Positions 63,293-64,000 of a stretch of 64,000 nucleotides of DNA are shown in pieces. The stretch's first letter is position 1. Each line of letters starts with the position of its first letter. Under the pieces are notes generated by a model. The model did not search any database. It saw nothing but the letters and a program-made list of their open reading frames with translations, and had not been told where the DNA came from. This stretch comes from JAEUPI01 sp046348365 (GTDB taxonomy: Bacteria > Pseudomonadota > Gammaproteobacteria > Burkholderiales > Burkholderiaceae_C): assembly GCA_046348365.1 (NCBI GenBank), contig JAXMEL010000004.1, positions 701,810 through 765,809 of the forward strand, in the 5' to 3' direction. The translations under genes and the position numbers were made by a program.

Positions 63293-63366
63293 GGCGCGAT
63301 AGCAAAGCGGTTATGCAACGGATTGCAAATCCGTCTAGCCCGGTTCGACTCCGGGTCGCGCCTCCA
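63293..63366 (+). tRNA. tRNA-Cys (GCA)
   Basis: 74 nt with acceptor GGCGCGA/TCGCGCC, anticodon arm GGATTGCAAATCC (anticodon GCA), T arm CCCGGTTCGACTCCGGG and an encoded CCA. Confidence 0.97.
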
Positions 63367-63431
63367 AAGGAGCAAGAAGAACGAAGAGACAAGGCCCCGC
63401 GCAGCGGGGCCCGCTCTTGTCTCGTCATTCC

Positions 63432-63523
63432 GCCCGGATGGCGAAATTGGCAGACGCAGCGGACTTAAAATCCGCCGCCTCTCGAAAGAGGGCATGTGGG
63501 TTCGATCCCCGCTCCGGGCACCA
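63432..63523 (+). tRNA. tRNA-Leu (UAA), likely island insertion site
   Basis: 92 nt with acceptor GCCCGGA/TCCGGGC, anticodon arm GCGGA-CTTAAAA-TCCGC (anticodon TAA), long variable arm CTCTCGAAAGAG, a T arm with GTTCGATC and an encoded CCA. An integrase gene starts 405 bp downstream in the same direction, so its 3' end is the probable attachment site. Confidence 0.96.
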
Positions 63524-63531
63524 GCGAGGCA

Positions 63532-63618
63532 TCCGCTTGGGTCCGCATGAGTCCATAACTACCATAAGGATCAACAAGTTGCCGTCTCTGCACGCTCCGC
63601 TTGGGTTCACTTGAGACC
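63532..63618 (+). repeat. Imperfect 23-bp direct repeat next to tRNA-Leu
   Basis: Copies at 63532-63554 and 63596-63618 share 19 of 23 bases: identical TCCGCTTGGGT, then TGAG and CC at the ends. The 64-bp period and position just inside the presumed attachment site suggest recombinase- or excisionase-binding sites. Confidence 0.6.
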
Positions 63619-63637
63619 GCTTGCAGCAGGGCGAAAA

Positions 63638-63847
63638 CCGGGGAACAATCCGGGGAACAAACCCCCGTATCGGTCCAAAACCGGGGAACAAAACCTAACG
63701 CGACGAAAGGCGGGCCGTAAGCTGTTCCCCGGTTCGTTCCCCGCCTTGCCTACTCCTACCCTCGGAGAACACGGTGCCGAACCGACGCCAGAAACCGCAT
63801 CGCGGGACACCCTTGTTCCCCGGTTTGTTCCCCGATCTGTTCCCCGG
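63638..63847. repeat. Eight CCGGGGAACAA-type repeats in both orientations
   Basis: Forward copies: 63638-63648, 63650-63660, 63681-63691. Inverted copies (TTGTTCCCCGG and near variants): 63722-63732, 63734-63744, 63813-63823, 63825-63835, 63837-63847. Neighbouring copies are spaced 12 bp apart, about one helical turn. All share the core GGGGAAC. They lie between tRNA-Leu and the integrase start, where arm-type integrase or directionality-factor sites are expected. Confidence 0.8.
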
Positions 63848-63928
63848 TTTTCCAGTGCGATTCACTCGTGAGTTCGAACCCGCACCAGTAGCCGTTGGAT
63901 TCCCAGGCCTCGTTCAAGGACGCGCCCC

Positions 63929-64000
63929 ATGCTGACCGACGCGAATTGCAGAAACGCGACGTGCCCCGCCGAGCTGAAGCGGCAGCGTCTGACCGATGGT
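63929..64000 (+). CDS. Tyrosine integrase, N-terminal fragment (cut by window)
   Basis: 24 codons run to the window edge from the ATG at 63929, with AAGGA at 63916-63920 as ribosome site. The start MLTDANCRNATCPA and the following R-L-T-D-G match the Arm-DNA-binding (DUF4102-type) N-terminus of P4-like island integrases, which typically read LTD...RNA....L.DGGGL. The catalytic domain lies outside the window. Its place behind tRNA-Leu(UAA) supports an integrated island or prophage. Confidence 0.75.
   Translation, partial: MLTDANCRNATCPAELKRQRLTDG

Larger units (their letters stand above)
63524..63928. other. Non-coding attachment region between tRNA-Leu and integrase
   Basis: 405 bp with no convincing gene; short open frames have no ribosome sites. 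It holds the 23-bp direct repeat, the eight GGGGAAC-core repeats and a tRNA-3'-end-like string (GTTCGAACCCGCACCA, 63872-63887). Composition is visibly more A/T-rich than the core chromosome. Confidence 0.7.

Noticed and set aside
63638..63847. The short repeats as a CRISPR array
   Set aside because: The units are 11 bp, occur in both orientations and lie 12 bp apart with no unique spacers of constant length.

Overview
The window is a GC-rich betaproteobacterial chromosome segment. The gene orders thrS-infC-rpmI-rplT-pheST-ihfA-merR, ilvBNC-pssA-leuA and tig-clpP-clpX-lon, together with DUF3619/DUF3106 proteins beside a sigma factor, point to Burkholderiales, probably the Rubrivivax/Leptothrix/Methylibium-like group. 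This placement is inferred from gene content; no search was run.

Layout. 1-10917: an acyl-CoA catabolic cluster on the + strand, made of a LivHMGF-type ABC transporter (LivH cut by the window edge), a fused enoyl-CoA hydratase/3-hydroxyacyl-CoA dehydrogenase, a thiolase, two hotdog thioesterases, an acyl-CoA dehydrogenase, an SDR and a zinc-independent MDR reductase. It is followed by a patatin-like lipase. 12100-20150: the translation operon thrS (with leader peptide and attenuator-like terminator), infC (AUC start), rpmI, rplT, pheS, pheT, ihfA, a MerR regulator and tRNA-Pro. 20150-28070: an accessory-looking block with visibly more A/T in third codon positions. It holds a LuxR-type regulator divergent from an amidase, a Tat-type substrate-binding protein, a LivH permease, a fused LivM-LivG, a LivF and a haloacid-dehalogenase-like HAD enzyme. 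28170-37850: a small unknown protein, a proton-pumping pyrophosphatase carrying an OmpA-like tail, soluble pyrophosphatase, an M16 peptidase, a DUF482/FemAB-like acyltransferase, NAD synthetase and PII. 37873-41205 (-): six genes chained by 4-bp ATGA overlaps: sigma factor, DUF3619 membrane protein, DUF3106 exported protein, RDD protein, DgkA and LOG phosphoribohydrolase. 41467-47512: branched-chain amino acid and phospholipid synthesis (ilvB, ilvN, ilvC, pssA, leuA), with a Leu-rich leader peptide and hairpin before leuA. 47656-56923: a D,D-peptidase, an IclR regulator, hpnC/hpnD/hpnE (squalene synthesis) and a divergent RND efflux pair behind a perfect TetR-type palindrome. 57008-63077: tRNA-Leu(UAG), tig, clpP, clpX and lon (with a sigma-32-like promoter). 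63138-64000: a tRNA cluster Gly-Cys-Leu(UAA), then a repeat-rich 400-bp region and the start of a tyrosine integrase, which marks the edge of a genomic island or prophage inserted at tRNA-Leu(UAA).

Most notable: (a) a candidate sigma/anti-sigma/periplasmic-sensor module at 39385-41205; (b) an ABC pair in which both degenerate ATPase residues fall in the same composite site; (c) a leuA leader peptide whose AUG coincides with the predicted transcription start; (d) a thrS leader peptide plus terminator; (e) the tRNA-Leu island boundary with eight GGGGAAC-type repeats; (f) a membrane pyrophosphatase with an OmpA-like domain.
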